Below, piece after piece: positions 9,483-19,575 of a stretch of 64,000 bases of DNA (positions are counted from its first letter, which is position 1; each line of letters opens with the position of its first letter). This DNA comes from Cyclobacterium sp. 1_MG-2023. Lineage in GTDB: Bacteria > Bacteroidota > Bacteroidia > Cytophagales > Cyclobacteriaceae. Location of the stretch: the NCBI RefSeq assembly GCF_030546805.1, contig NZ_JAUOPC010000005.1:62001-126000 (forward strand), read 5' to 3'. The notes below the pieces were generated by a model. That model was not told the origin of the DNA. It made no database searches and worked only from the letters and a program-made list of their open reading frames with translations. A program made the translations under genes and the position numbers.

Positions 9483-12400
9483 TTATTTGCTGTTTCCATT
9501 TAAATTATTGGTTGATAAACTTTTATTGAGCACATAGGCCTCCACCCCTTGGTTATTTATTCCCACCAATAATACCTTTAGATATGATAAATCTATTGTT
9601 TCGATACTTTTTACATCGCCTACAAATTTTAAACCTGAGACTGAAGGGGAAGCATGCGTAAACTCTCCATTTCCACTTCCTAGGTAGACCTGACCAAAAT
9701 TTGCATCGATCATCCCCAACCGTAATCTGGTTGTATTTTGGTTTCCTCCAAGGATAAAATCTAAATCCCCATCTTCATCAAAATCCATGACACCAATGGC
9801 ATAGACGGGTGCAAACTGAGCCTCAACCGGCAACTCATGTCTTACCAATTTATCACCTTTATTTTCTAGATAAATAGTCCTCAATTCATTTAACTCCACC
9901 TTTTCTGCCTTATCGATAGCTGTTTCACTAAATAAATCCTTTAGTTTAGCCTTAGAAAAAGAAGCATAATCAGTAAACTTACTCCGCATCCCATACATTT
10001 GATCCAGAAGCTCATCCCTACTCATAAATGGAAACAATTCCCCATCGACAAAGTGGTTTAAAATAGGGTCAACAGATCCATTTCCATCAAAATCAGCATA
10101 GACTAAAGTCAATGGTTGCTTTTCATTTGCCTTTAATTGGCTATTGGTCCCAAAATTACCAACTATAAAATCAAGGTCCCCATCCCCATCAAAATCACCG
10201 GAAGATAATTTAGACCATTTCCCTACCAAAGGTTTATTAAAGTATTGATCGGTTCGGTTAATGAGGGATTTACCCTTATTGTTTAAAAACACACTGATAG
10301 GCATCCAATCACCAACGATTACCAAATCATCCCAACCATCTTTATCCAAGTCCAGCCAAGCAGCATCGGTCACCATGCCTATTGCAGCTAATTCAGGTAG
10401 CAAAATTCCCGATTGGTCTTCAAACTTACCATGACCATCGTTGATTAGAATATGGGAAGAGGCAGGTTTTGGATATTGACCGGGGATAACCCTTCCACCA
10501 ATGAATAAATCCAAATCCCCATCTTTGTCAAAATCTACTGCCTTTACCACACTTCCGCTGGTTTTAATATTGGGCAATGCTTCTTTTACTTTTTTAAAAT
10601 TACCAGCCCCTTGATTGATATACAAGTGGTCTCTTAATTCAGGAGAATCCCTTTCAAAGTCATGGTATCCTCCTTTAACTAAATACAGATCTTCCAAACC
10701 ATCCCCATTTGCATCAAAAAATATAGCATCAGTGGTTGCTGTTCCTGTCTCCTCCGATAAGTCTAAACCTTGAGATTCAAGGAACTGTCCGGTAGAAACC
10801 TGAAAATACAATTTGCCTGGTTTTTCAGAAGTTCCTCCGACAAATACATCTGTGAACCCATTGTTATTTACATCCCCCTTAGCAATTACCGGTCCGTTAG
10901 GTGACAACATATGTGACAAAAGCGGTTGCCTTTTGAAATCATTAAATCCAGCCTCTTCATGTTGGTATGGAATAGGTGAAACAATTTTGGTAAAAACAGG
11001 TGTTTGAGGTATATTATTTTTATCTGATTGCTTAATGGCCTCCCCCTCTTTTAATACAAGTATTTGATTTGCAGACACATTTTGCATCCATTGTTCCTTA
11101 CCTCCGGGCCAGGTTATATTCAAAGAATCAATGTGATCAGCCATTCCCAATCCTAAATGCATGACATGGCTTACGGAAGATTGAAATCCTCTGGTAGGTT
11201 GTTGCTCTAGGTACTGTTGCTTGGCGTTGTAATACACCTTCACTTTGGCACCAATTCCACTTGAATTTAAACCATTCCCCTGTAATTTCAGCTTCAAGAA
11301 ATTTCCTCCATTTTTTTCGGGCTTTAAAATATTGGCATAAATTCCTGCAAAGTCATTCAAGTGATTGATCACCAAATCCAGTGCCCCATCATTGTTTAAA
11401 TCTGCGTAGGCTGCACCATTTGAGAAATTCGGATCTGATAGTCCCCAATCCTCAGACACCTCTTTAAAATTTATGCCATTTACGTTTTTAAACAGGTAAT
11501 CATGGATAGGGGTAGAGCTCATACTAGTAACTAAATGAAGCGTATCTGCCTTTTCTTTTGCCCTGGCTTTATTGAAATAATAATCACCTTTGTATTTTAA
11601 AAAATCACGATTGGTATAATCGCGGAAATAGCCATTGCTCACGAATAAATCTTTCCAGCCGTCATTGTCAAAATCAGTAAAAAATGCAGCCCAACTCCAG
11701 TCAGTATTAGACATCCCGGCCAGCTGCCCTATTTCGCTAAATAAGCCTGTCCCTTGATTTATATGGAGCATATTCCTCATATTTTGATGGTAAAAACCCT
11801 TCATTACCATCAAGGCATACTGTTCATAATTCTCCGGACCGTAAAGCAATTTTTGACGTTCGTCATCCTCGGGAAGCATGTCTAATGTAAAAATATCTAC
11901 CAGCCCGTCATTATTGACATCCGAAATATCAGAGCCCATGGAAAAATAAGATATGTGCTGCAAATTCTCTGTTAAACTTTCCGAGAATGTACCATCCCCA
12001 TTGTTTATATACAGGTAATCCGGCTCTATATAATCATTGGAAATATGGAGGTCCGGAAAGCCATCATCATTGATATCAGCGACCGCTATCCCCAAACCAA
12101 AACCCATAGAGTTGCCCATAATCCCTGCACTTTCGCTTATATCGGTAAATACGCCTCCATCATTTCTAAACAATTTGTCACCTGCCAATGGGTTCCTATC
12201 CTTTCTTTTGGCATCAAAATCAATTTCATTAATCACTTGGGTGTTGTGGTTAAGCAGATACATATCCAAGTCTCCATCCAGATCAAAGTCAAAAAAAGCA
12301 GCCTGAATACTATTGGCCGGGTCTGCCAACCCATATTTTTCAGCCTCATTAATAAAAGTATTGTCTTTTTGATTGATGAATAACTCGTTTTTTCTAGAAG

Positions 12401-12815
12401 CTTCATTTCCTTTTCCGGAATAGCAAACATAGATATCTAAATAACCATCTCCATTGATATCAACCATTGTAGCCCCTGTAGACCAAGCATCCTTACCTCT
12501 TACACCGGAAGTTTTTCCAATATTCTTAAACTTAAAGTCACCTTGATTCAGGTAAAGTGTGTTTGGAGTCATGTTACCTGTAAAAAACAGGTCATCAAGA
12601 CCATCGTTATTTATATCCCCGATGGCCACTCCTCCACCATTATAAAAATATTCGTAGGTTAAAATATTCCTTTGTTGATCTTCTATAAGTTTGTTTTGAA
12701 ACTTCACCCCTGTCTTTCTTCCCGGAAGCTTTTCAAAACCCTGTGACATTGAATTAAAATATACTGCTTGAAAGATTATTAACAGAAAGAGGTATGTTAT
12801 TCGCTTTTTTATCAT
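9483..12815 (-). CDS. Large exported FG-GAP/VCBS repeat protein with ASPIC/UnbV domain
   Basis: The protein has 1110 residues, with a signal peptide at about 1-24 (ending near SMSQG). Many FG-GAP/VCBS blades with calcium-binding DxNxDGxxD cores follow, for example GDINNDGLDD, DINGDGYLD and DFDFDGDLD-like copies. An ASPIC/UnbV segment lies at about 505-580 (GIGAKVKVYY ... HLGLGMA ... ITWPGG), and a second propeller follows it. Such proteins are common in marine Bacteroidota next to SusC/SusD pairs and are thought to be surface binding proteins. It is downstream of the SusCD pair on the same strand, separated by an opposing gene, so it has its own promoter. No catalytic motif was found; a binding role is inferred. 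Confidence 0.9.
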   Translation of the reverse strand: MIKKRITYLFLLIIFQAVYFNSMSQGFEKLPGRKTGVKFQNKLIEDQQRNILTYEYFYNGGGVAIGDINNDGLDDLFFTGNMTPNTLYLNQGDFKFKNIGKTSGVRGKDAWSTGATMVDINGDGYLDIYVCYSGKGNEASRKNELFINQKDNTFINEAEKYGLADPANSIQAAFFDFDLDGDLDMYLLNHNTQVINEIDFDAKRKDRNPLAGDKLFRNDGGVFTDISESAGIMGNSMGFGLGIAVADINDDGFPDLHISNDYIEPDYLYINNGDGTFSESLTENLQHISYFSMGSDISDVNNDGLVDIFTLDMLPEDDERQKLLYGPENYEQYALMVMKGFYHQNMRNMLHINQGTGLFSEIGQLAGMSNTDWSWAAFFTDFDNDGWKDLFVSNGYFRDYTNRDFLKYKGDYYFNKARAKEKADTLHLVTSMSSTPIHDYLFKNVNGINFKEVSEDWGLSDPNFSNGAAYADLNNDGALDLVINHLNDFAGIYANILKPEKNGGNFLKLKLQGNGLNSSGIGAKVKVYYNAKQQYLEQQPTRGFQSSVSHVMHLGLGMADHIDSLNITWPGGKEQWMQNVSANQILVLKEGEAIKQSDKNNIPQTPVFTKIVSPIPYQHEEAGFNDFKRQPLLSHMLSPNGPVIAKGDVNNNGFTDVFVGGTSEKPGKLYFQVSTGQFLESQGLDLSEETGTATTDAIFFDANGDGLEDLYLVKGGYHDFERDSPELRDHLYINQGAGNFKKVKEALPNIKTSGSVVKAVDFDKDGDLDLFIGGRVIPGQYPKPASSHILINDGHGKFEDQSGILLPELAAIGMVTDAAWLDLDKDGWDDLVIVGDWMPISVFLNNKGKSLINRTDQYFNKPLVGKWSKLSSGDFDGDGDLDFIVGNFGTNSQLKANEKQPLTLVYADFDGNGSVDPILNHFVDGELFPFMSRDELLDQMYGMRSKFTDYASFSKAKLKDLFSETAIDKAEKVELNELRTIYLENKGDKLVRHELPVEAQFAPVYAIGVMDFDEDGDLDFILGGNQNTTRLRLGMIDANFGQVYLGSGNGEFTHASPSVSGLKFVGDVKSIETIDLSYLKVLLVGINNQGVEAYVLNKSLSTNNLNGNSK

Positions 12816-13145
12816 TCAATCCTTTGCCTTTTATTCTTGTAATTATTTTGCTTATCAAGCAATAGTAAATCTACATTTTTTCAAGGGATCGAACAATAGC
12901 AAAAATTGCACAATAAAATGTTTAATTTAAAATATACATGCATTTTAACTACTCCCTTATATTAAATATTACACTTCACCTTTAACACCGTCAATCTTAG
13001 ACTAAGGAATATTGTGAATCAAGGGAATAGACAAACCGCTAACTTGTAGCTCTAGCATAATAATAACAATTAGAAGCCGACTACCATAAGCTTGTCCATT
13101 GCTTAAAATTTCATTATTATTATTCTTTCGTCAACTTCCCAAGAA
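12816..13145. other. Divergent promoter region between two propeller genes
   Basis: These 330 AT-rich bases separate the minus-strand ASPIC/UnbV gene from the plus-strand propeller lipoprotein gene. Promoters for both must lie here. I could not find a convincing TAnnTTTG box with a correctly spaced TTG on either strand. No open frame, tRNA-like fold or long inverted repeat was seen. Confidence 0.55.
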
Positions 13146-14651
13146 ATGCCATCCCCTAAAACACTTTCAATTCTTTTTTATATAATCTTCCTAATCGTAA
13201 TTGTCTCTTGTAATAAAAAAGAAAATAGCCGGTTGGTTTGGGAGTCAAATTTCCCAATCATTGGGTCTCAATCCTCCCCAAGAGCTGCAGACCTAAACAA
13301 GGATGGCGTTTTGGATTTAGTAATTGGTGCAGGGAAGAATGAATATGAGTATACAGCATCAGGCATTTTAGCCATCAATGGTCTGGATGGGAAATTGCTT
13401 TGGACGCAGGAAACAGTAGATCAGGTTTTTGGTGCTGCTACCTTTTTGGACATAAACCAAGATGAAACCCCTGATGTGTTTATTGGTGGACGTGGACCAC
13501 ACTTAAAAGCAATTGACGGACATACCGGGAATTTGATTTGGCAGTTTGACACCTTAGACCATCTCCACCATCCCATCCTTCAAAATGCACGGTTTAATTT
13601 TTACAATAGTGTGACCATTCCTGACCAAAATGGAGATGGAATCGAAGAGTTATTAACCAGCAACGGAGGAAATGCGAGGGTGGAACCCAACCAAACCGAA
13701 GGAAGATTTCCTGGTGTATTAATGGTAATTGACCCGGTTAATGGAGATATTTTGGCGGCAGACACCATGCCTGATGGAGGAGAAACCTATTTATCGCCCT
13801 TATTTATTGAACAAAAAAAGTCAGGAGAACAGCAAGTGTTATTCGGTAGTGGTGGGGAAACCCTTTCCGGAAATTTATATTTAGCTAAGCTCAGCGACCT
13901 TATGGGTAATAATTTATCCAATGCTAAGACTTTGGTACGTGAAAAAAACCATGGATTTATTGCTCCTCCGGTATTGGTTGACTTAAATGAGGATGATTTT
14001 TTAGACATAGTGGCCGTCTCACATGCAAGTACCATCACTGCAATTTGTGGGAAGAGCTTGGAAGAAATTTGGCAACTTAATGTACCAAAAACAGAAAGTA
14101 GCAACAGCTTTGCCGTAGGGCAATTTACAGAAGACGATATCCCTGACCTGTTTACCTTTGTAAGTAAAGGTGTCTGGCCTAAAAACACAGGTTTGGTCCA
14201 AGTTTTAATAGACGGGAAGTCAGGAAAAATTTTACTGGAAAAAGAAATGGGATGTTCCGGCTTTTCTTCACCAATTGCTTATGATTTAAATGGAGACCAA
14301 ATAGATGAAGTCATATTCAGTATCAATGAATACGATTGTAATCGACCTATTGATGATCGATCGGCTTTTTCCATTGAAAACAAACTGGTACTGTTGGACT
14401 TTAAAGCCGACACAACCTATTTGCTAGACCAAACTAAAAGTTTTAAAAATATTTTTTCTACTCCTTGGTTGGGCGACATAGACGCTGATGGATATCTTGA
14501 CTTGGTGCATTGTCAGTATTTTAGCAATTCGGATATTTTATCATTTTTAGGTATGAAAGTCAAGCGAATTGATTTACCTATTAGGATTAAAGAAAAACCG
14601 CTTTGGGGAAGTTTTATGGGCTCAGAAGGCAAGGCCATCTATAAAAAATAA
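13146..14651 (+). CDS. FG-GAP/PQQ-like beta-propeller lipoprotein
   Basis: This protein of 501 residues has a lipoprotein signal: a long hydrophobic stretch ending in IVIVSC with Cys at about 22. The mature part is a propeller of repeated blades with calcium-type loops (ADLNKDGVLD, DINQDETPD, DQNGDGIEE, DLNGDQIDE, DIDADGYLD). These alternate with PQQ-like strands such as GILAINGLDGKLLWTQ. It is the only plus-strand gene between the SusCD pair and the ASPIC/UnbV protein and converges on susD at a shared terminator. Its function is probably ligand or protein binding at the cell surface. No enzyme motif is present. Confidence 0.8.
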   Translation: MPSPKTLSILFYIIFLIVIVSCNKKENSRLVWESNFPIIGSQSSPRAADLNKDGVLDLVIGAGKNEYEYTASGILAINGLDGKLLWTQETVDQVFGAATFLDINQDETPDVFIGGRGPHLKAIDGHTGNLIWQFDTLDHLHHPILQNARFNFYNSVTIPDQNGDGIEELLTSNGGNARVEPNQTEGRFPGVLMVIDPVNGDILAADTMPDGGETYLSPLFIEQKKSGEQQVLFGSGGETLSGNLYLAKLSDLMGNNLSNAKTLVREKNHGFIAPPVLVDLNEDDFLDIVAVSHASTITAICGKSLEEIWQLNVPKTESSNSFAVGQFTEDDIPDLFTFVSKGVWPKNTGLVQVLIDGKSGKILLEKEMGCSGFSSPIAYDLNGDQIDEVIFSINEYDCNRPIDDRSAFSIENKLVLLDFKADTTYLLDQTKSFKNIFSTPWLGDIDADGYLDLVHCQYFSNSDILSFLGMKVKRIDLPIRIKEKPLWGSFMGSEGKAIYKK

Positions 14652-14677
14652 AAGGCTGCCTGATGGCAGCCTTTTAT
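14650..14677. terminator. Bidirectional intrinsic terminator
   Basis: A 10-base perfect stem AAAGGCTGCC / GGCAGCCTTT with a TGAT loop begins at the stop codon of the propeller lipoprotein gene. A-runs and T-runs flank it, so it can also end the minus-strand susD transcript 50 bases away. Confidence 0.85.
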
Positions 14678-14727
14678 AAAACACTAAATTAACCAAGTAA
14701 ATATAAATATTTCCTAAATACTCCTGC

Positions 14728-16332
14728 CTAATTGGCTACATCCCACCATACTCGGGTGGTATTTACATCCGGTAGTGTAGCTCCAGCCTGAAAATTTGCA
14801 TTTGCTGCTACTTCAGCTGCAGGGTACTTAAGTTTTCTCATGATCTGGCCTTGAGTGATATTTCCCGGGTAGTTAGTAGGGGTTAACTGAGGGTAGCCGG
14901 TTCTTCTCCAGTCAGACCATGCTTCCCACCAGTTGAAAAACTTACTCACCCACATTTGCTCTCCAATCATTTGAAGTGCCGGCTTCTCTTCCCCGTAAGG
15001 GTGTCTTGCGAGATAAGCTTCTACTTCTTCATCAGAAACCGTCAAGGATGCATCAAATGGTGTATACATTTGCATGGCTCCTTTTACACCTGATTCATAA
15101 TGTTCCTTAGCAGAATTCGGGATCCCTGAACCAATCCCTCTTTCCAGGGCTTCTGCTTGCAAAAAGGCAGATTCAGCATAATTCATAAATATATACGGAT
15201 CATCCAATTGCAACATCAAGTAGTTGATTCTTGAATAGGTTGTCACCAAATCTACAGTCTCCCCTGCCAGCTCATCTAGGCCTGCAGCATCGTATCCGTT
15301 TGGCATACCTTTCTGCTCCAAAGGGTTGGTATTGATTGGTGTCCATTCCAAAGCAGACCAATCGGCTATTCCACCACTAATTATCATCAACCTTGGATCT
15401 ACTTCATCAGGGGCTGTAGCATCAGCTTTTAGCCAGTCAACTAGGGTATTACTCAAGTAACTCGGTTGCCCGCCATCACCAGGATAAAAAGCCCTGGAGA
15501 TACCATTTTGATTGATCCACACACTAGGACCTGTAGCCATTGGTACCCAAGCATTGTCATCGTTGCTTTCCATGACTCCACCGGCAATGGCCTTGGTTAC
15601 ATATTCATCAGCCATTTGAGGAGCAACATTGGATACCCTCATCGCCAAACGCAACATTAGGGAATAACCAAATTTTTTCCATTTGGCAATATCTCCTTCA
15701 TAGATTATATCAGCAGCAGCAAAGCCTTCATCAGGATTGGAAGTGCTCAAGGCAGCAGTAGCCTCTTCCAACTCTTTCAATAAATCAGGGTAAATTTCTG
15801 ATTGTTCATCATACTCAGGAAAGAATACCCCTTCCATGCCTTGAAGGGCATCGAAATAAGGTATATTTCCATAGAAATCAGTTAACCGGTGAAAATTCAA
15901 AACCCTAATAATCCTTGCGGCATTTCTGGTGTTTATTTTATTTCCTTCATCATAACCTCCGGGACCTGTTTGCTTGATCACTTCTGAAAGATTCTTGAGT
16001 GCATCTCCATAGAAAAACTCAAAAGGTGCATTGTTTGACTCGAAGTTTTCAGTGTATTTATCCCCCGGAGCGATTCCCCCTCCTGCATTGGCTAGGTGTT
16101 GAATCAAGTAGGCTGTCATGCCTATATTTGTCCGCCAATCAAGGTATCTGTTATCTCCAGCAGAACCGCCTGAGGCTGACCCAAGCTGTGCTGCAGTAAA
16201 CATGAAATTCAGATCAATTTCATTTACCGCTTGGGGGTTGATATTGAGATCATTTAATTCCTCTGTGTTACAGGAAGTTAAGCATAAACTAACCGCCAAA
16301 CCAAATAGAAGAAATTTATTTATAATTTTCAT
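14728..16332 (-). CDS. SusD/RagB-type nutrient-binding outer-membrane lipoprotein
   Basis: This protein of 534 residues has a lipobox (CLTSC, Cys 21) and the helical TPR-like body of SusD proteins. The pattern LNDLNINPQAVNEIDLNFMFTA near the N-terminus, and the conserved end of the family (WSDWRRTGYPQLTP, then YP and the alpha-helical tail), match the SusD-like group typified by PF12771 rather than classical starch SusD. It caps the SusC channel and binds the substrate at the surface. The gene lies 18 bases downstream of susC, so they form one operon. The ligand cannot be told from sequence; no neighbouring glycoside hydrolase helps. Confidence 0.93.
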   Translation of the reverse strand: MKIINKFLLFGLAVSLCLTSCNTEELNDLNINPQAVNEIDLNFMFTAAQLGSASGGSAGDNRYLDWRTNIGMTAYLIQHLANAGGGIAPGDKYTENFESNNAPFEFFYGDALKNLSEVIKQTGPGGYDEGNKINTRNAARIIRVLNFHRLTDFYGNIPYFDALQGMEGVFFPEYDEQSEIYPDLLKELEEATAALSTSNPDEGFAAADIIYEGDIAKWKKFGYSLMLRLAMRVSNVAPQMADEYVTKAIAGGVMESNDDNAWVPMATGPSVWINQNGISRAFYPGDGGQPSYLSNTLVDWLKADATAPDEVDPRLMIISGGIADWSALEWTPINTNPLEQKGMPNGYDAAGLDELAGETVDLVTTYSRINYLMLQLDDPYIFMNYAESAFLQAEALERGIGSGIPNSAKEHYESGVKGAMQMYTPFDASLTVSDEEVEAYLARHPYGEEKPALQMIGEQMWVSKFFNWWEAWSDWRRTGYPQLTPTNYPGNITQGQIMRKLKYPAAEVAANANFQAGATLPDVNTTRVWWDVAN

Positions 16333-16350
16333 AATTCTTTCTTTTAACGA

Positions 16351-19300
16351 TTAAAACGAAGCTCTTAAATTGAATCCATAAGACCTTGATTGAGGCATTC
16401 CAAAATAATCAAGTCCTTGACCATTGCCTGAAGAATAACCTGACTCCGGATCTACATTATCAATGTTCTTCCAAAGGATAGAAAGGTTTCTGCCTACGAA
16501 AGACAAACTCACATTAGTAAATGGCGTTTTTTCCATCAAGCTTCTAGGGAAATTATACCCAAAAGTTATTTGTCTCAATTTGGCAAATGAGCCATCGTAT
16601 ATAAAATGATCCTGTACCCTATTGCCCATTTGGTTCCAATAATTATTGGCCTCTCCGGGTGATAAGGTCTTCGTGAAATCTTCATAAATAGGTGTGCCAT
16701 CAGAAGTCGTACCTGATTGTATCACTCCACTTACAGTAAGCGGTTCTTCACCTTCTCTTCCCTGTAAGGTTTGCTTGTGCAATCCCCATTGGGTAAGCCT
16801 CACATTGGTTCCCGAATAGATTTCTCCACCCACTCTAAAGTCAATTAGTGCAGAAAGATTAAAGCCTTTATAGGTAATGCTATTGCTAAAACCACCAGTA
16901 AAATCAGGAATACCATTTCCGATTACTTCCATTTGGCTCGACTGTACCGGAGCCCCATTTTCTTCAAAAACCGGCTGTCCATCAGGGGATGTCTGTTGAA
17001 CCCATCCTGCCAGCACTCCAAAAGGCTGCCCTGTTCTGTGTTGTACAAATACCGTTCTGGTTCTTGGCTCCTCTACGTTTAATATATCTGTTCCTTCAAT
17101 CAAAGAGATCACTTTGTTTCTATTTCTGGCAATATTAAAAGAAACATCCCAGTTGAAATCACTTGTTCGGACAGGTGTTCCTGTGAGCAATATCTCAACT
17201 CCTTTATTTTCCATTTCCCCTAAGTTTACCAATGTTGACCCAAAACCTGAAGCCCTGGAAATTTGCGCATTCAATTGGTCATTGGTGCTTTTTTGATGGT
17301 AATATGTGAAATCCAAGCCCAATCTATTCTGAAACAAACGAACATCTAAGCCAAATTCTATTTCAGTAGATAGAAGTGGGACTAAAAATGGGTTTGGAAT
17401 GGTCCCATTATTATTTCCAGCTGTGGCATAGGAGGCCATAGGGACGGTATTTCCTTCAAATCCAACTGCCGGAGCACCTAATAATGTATAGGTGTTTTGG
17501 ATCTGATAAGGACTTACAGTGGAGCTTCCTACTCTGGCCCATGAAGCCCTTACTTTACCAAAACTTAACCAGAAAGGAAGGTCTTCCAATGCATCTGAGA
17601 AAACGAAACTACCGCCGACTGACGGGTAAGTGATGTCATTTAAAGAAGGGTCCAATGTGGAGAACCAGTCTGTCCTACCTGTTCCTGTCAGGAATAGTAT
17701 ATTTTTATAATTAAATTCAGCAGATCCATATACTGAATTTATTCCCCATCCTGAATAACTGTATCCAAAATTTCTTGCCTCAGCATTGTTAATGGCATGA
17801 AAGAAAGGCACGTTAAAGTTGGTTCCGTTTGCTGAGATATTTTCATTTTCTCTTCGCATCCTATTGGCCCCTAAAAAGGCCACTACACCAAAATCTCCAA
17901 ATTGCCTGTTATAGCCCAACATGGCTTCCAGGTTTATTTCATTCACCCTTCGCTCTGATTCAGACATGTTTCCACCTCTAGAGTAACCTGTTCCTTGTGG
18001 AGTCAATGTAGTTCCTCTTCTAGTGTACCAATCCATACCTGCTCTTCCGGACAAATACAGATGATCAGTTATCATGTATTTTAAAGATCCAGAAGTGATT
18101 ATTCTGTCTCTGGTATCGCTGATAGACAGTTGGTGCGTAGAGAAATAAGGATTTTGCCCCCAAGGGTTATTGGTCATCAGGTATTCTTCTTGCTCTGCAA
18201 AACCCCATACATTTAAAAGAGCCGGGTCAGTTCCTATAGGTATGGTCCCCAATCTATTAGGGTCTCCTTGTCCCCAAAGCACATTGACATTGGGGGGCAA
18301 AGCAAAGATGGACTGAAAAGCATTTCCCGGAGAATCAGATAACCTGGGGCGATTTTTGGTTCGTTCATTGGAATAAAGCACTTTGGCATCGAAAGTCAGC
18401 TTTTTACCAAATTTACCGCTTGTGGACAATGACATATTGATACGGTCAAATCCTGCATTAGGTATTACTGAAGTACTCCTTAAGTCAGTTACATTGAAAC
18501 GGAAAGTTTGGGTATCGCTACCTCCTGACAAAGACAGGCTATTGGTAAATGATTTTCCGGTTTCATAAAAACGATTCCAATTGTCTCCTGCATATACATA
18601 TGGTCTTTCAACCCCATCAAAATGCATGGCAGTACCGGAACCTAATCGTTCCCCCCAAGCTTGGGTTCCCCAATCATAGCCATCCCTTACAGTGGTTGGC
18701 CTTACTGCGCTCCCTGTAATTTGATCTCCTTGAAACCTTCCGGATCCAAATTCAGTTTGCATGTCGGTTTGATTATTGATCCTTTCAAACACGGCATTGG
18801 AATTGAATTCTACACCAATTCCTTTTCGTGAAGTACCTCTCTTGGTGGTGATAAGAATTACTCCATTTGCTGCGCGTGACCCATACAAGGCAGCCGCACT
18901 GGCCCCCTTTAATACAGACATGGATTCGATGTCATCCGGATTGACACTGGTCATGCCATCTCCCTGATCTGCTCCACCCCAAACGCCTGCTTGGCCAAAA
19001 TTGGTATTGTCCATTGGCACACCGTCGATTACATATAATGGTTGATTTCCTCCTTGAAGGGAAGTGTTTCCTCGAATAATAACCCGAGACGATCCGGCTG
19101 GACCTGAGGCTACATTGCTTACATTCACCCCGGCTACCCTACCGGCCAGCTGATTGGCAATGTTATTCTCTCTGGCTTGGGTGAATTCCTCTCCTCCTAC
19201 TTCTGTCATAGAATATTGGAGGGCTTTGACATTTCTTTCTATACCTAAAGCGGTTACTACCACCTCATTCAACTCAGAGGCATCTTCAGATAAGCTAACA

Positions 19301-19575
19301 TCAATTGTACTGCGATTGCCAACAGTTTCTTCTACTGCTTCAAACCCAAGAAAGGAGTAAACCAGAACGGTCTGAGGTCCCTCTACATTGAGTTGGTAAT
19401 TTCCATCCACATCTGTGGCGGTACCTGTGGATGTCCCCTTGATCAGGATAGACACTCCGGGTAATGGCATTCCATCTGAACTGTCAGTAACTTTACCAGT
19501 GACAGTTTGCCCCAGGACTCTTCCACTCATAGAAGTAAGAATTGCCATGAGGACAATAAGTAATAGGTTTTTCAT
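16351..19575 (-). CDS. SusC/RagA-type TonB-linked outer-membrane receptor
   Basis: This protein of 1074 residues is of normal SusC length. It has a signal peptide (about 1-22, ending VLGQ), then a carboxypeptidase-like regulatory domain (GKVTDSSDGMPLPGVSILIKG and the FLGFEAVE strand). A TonB-box-like stretch follows near ELNEVVVTALG, then the plug domain with LYVIDGVPMDN and the SMSVLKGASAAALYGSRAANG block. The 22-strand barrel ends in an aromatic C-terminal residue (RASF). It should import an oligomer or other ligand in a TonB-dependent manner together with the SusD lipoprotein encoded next. No ECF sigma/anti-sigma pair or hybrid two-component regulator is adjacent. Substrate unknown. Confidence 0.95.
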   Translation of the reverse strand: MKNLLLIVLMAILTSMSGRVLGQTVTGKVTDSSDGMPLPGVSILIKGTSTGTATDVDGNYQLNVEGPQTVLVYSFLGFEAVEETVGNRSTIDVSLSEDASELNEVVVTALGIERNVKALQYSMTEVGGEEFTQARENNIANQLAGRVAGVNVSNVASGPAGSSRVIIRGNTSLQGGNQPLYVIDGVPMDNTNFGQAGVWGGADQGDGMTSVNPDDIESMSVLKGASAAALYGSRAANGVILITTKRGTSRKGIGVEFNSNAVFERINNQTDMQTEFGSGRFQGDQITGSAVRPTTVRDGYDWGTQAWGERLGSGTAMHFDGVERPYVYAGDNWNRFYETGKSFTNSLSLSGGSDTQTFRFNVTDLRSTSVIPNAGFDRINMSLSTSGKFGKKLTFDAKVLYSNERTKNRPRLSDSPGNAFQSIFALPPNVNVLWGQGDPNRLGTIPIGTDPALLNVWGFAEQEEYLMTNNPWGQNPYFSTHQLSISDTRDRIITSGSLKYMITDHLYLSGRAGMDWYTRRGTTLTPQGTGYSRGGNMSESERRVNEINLEAMLGYNRQFGDFGVVAFLGANRMRRENENISANGTNFNVPFFHAINNAEARNFGYSYSGWGINSVYGSAEFNYKNILFLTGTGRTDWFSTLDPSLNDITYPSVGGSFVFSDALEDLPFWLSFGKVRASWARVGSSTVSPYQIQNTYTLLGAPAVGFEGNTVPMASYATAGNNNGTIPNPFLVPLLSTEIEFGLDVRLFQNRLGLDFTYYHQKSTNDQLNAQISRASGFGSTLVNLGEMENKGVEILLTGTPVRTSDFNWDVSFNIARNRNKVISLIEGTDILNVEEPRTRTVFVQHRTGQPFGVLAGWVQQTSPDGQPVFEENGAPVQSSQMEVIGNGIPDFTGGFSNSITYKGFNLSALIDFRVGGEIYSGTNVRLTQWGLHKQTLQGREGEEPLTVSGVIQSGTTSDGTPIYEDFTKTLSPGEANNYWNQMGNRVQDHFIYDGSFAKLRQITFGYNFPRSLMEKTPFTNVSLSFVGRNLSILWKNIDNVDPESGYSSGNGQGLDYFGMPQSRSYGFNLRASF

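Noticed and set aside
12037-12383. Open frames on the plus strand inside the large ASPIC/UnbV gene
   Set aside because: They are read across the repeated calcium-loop codons of the real minus-strand gene and give no recognisable protein.
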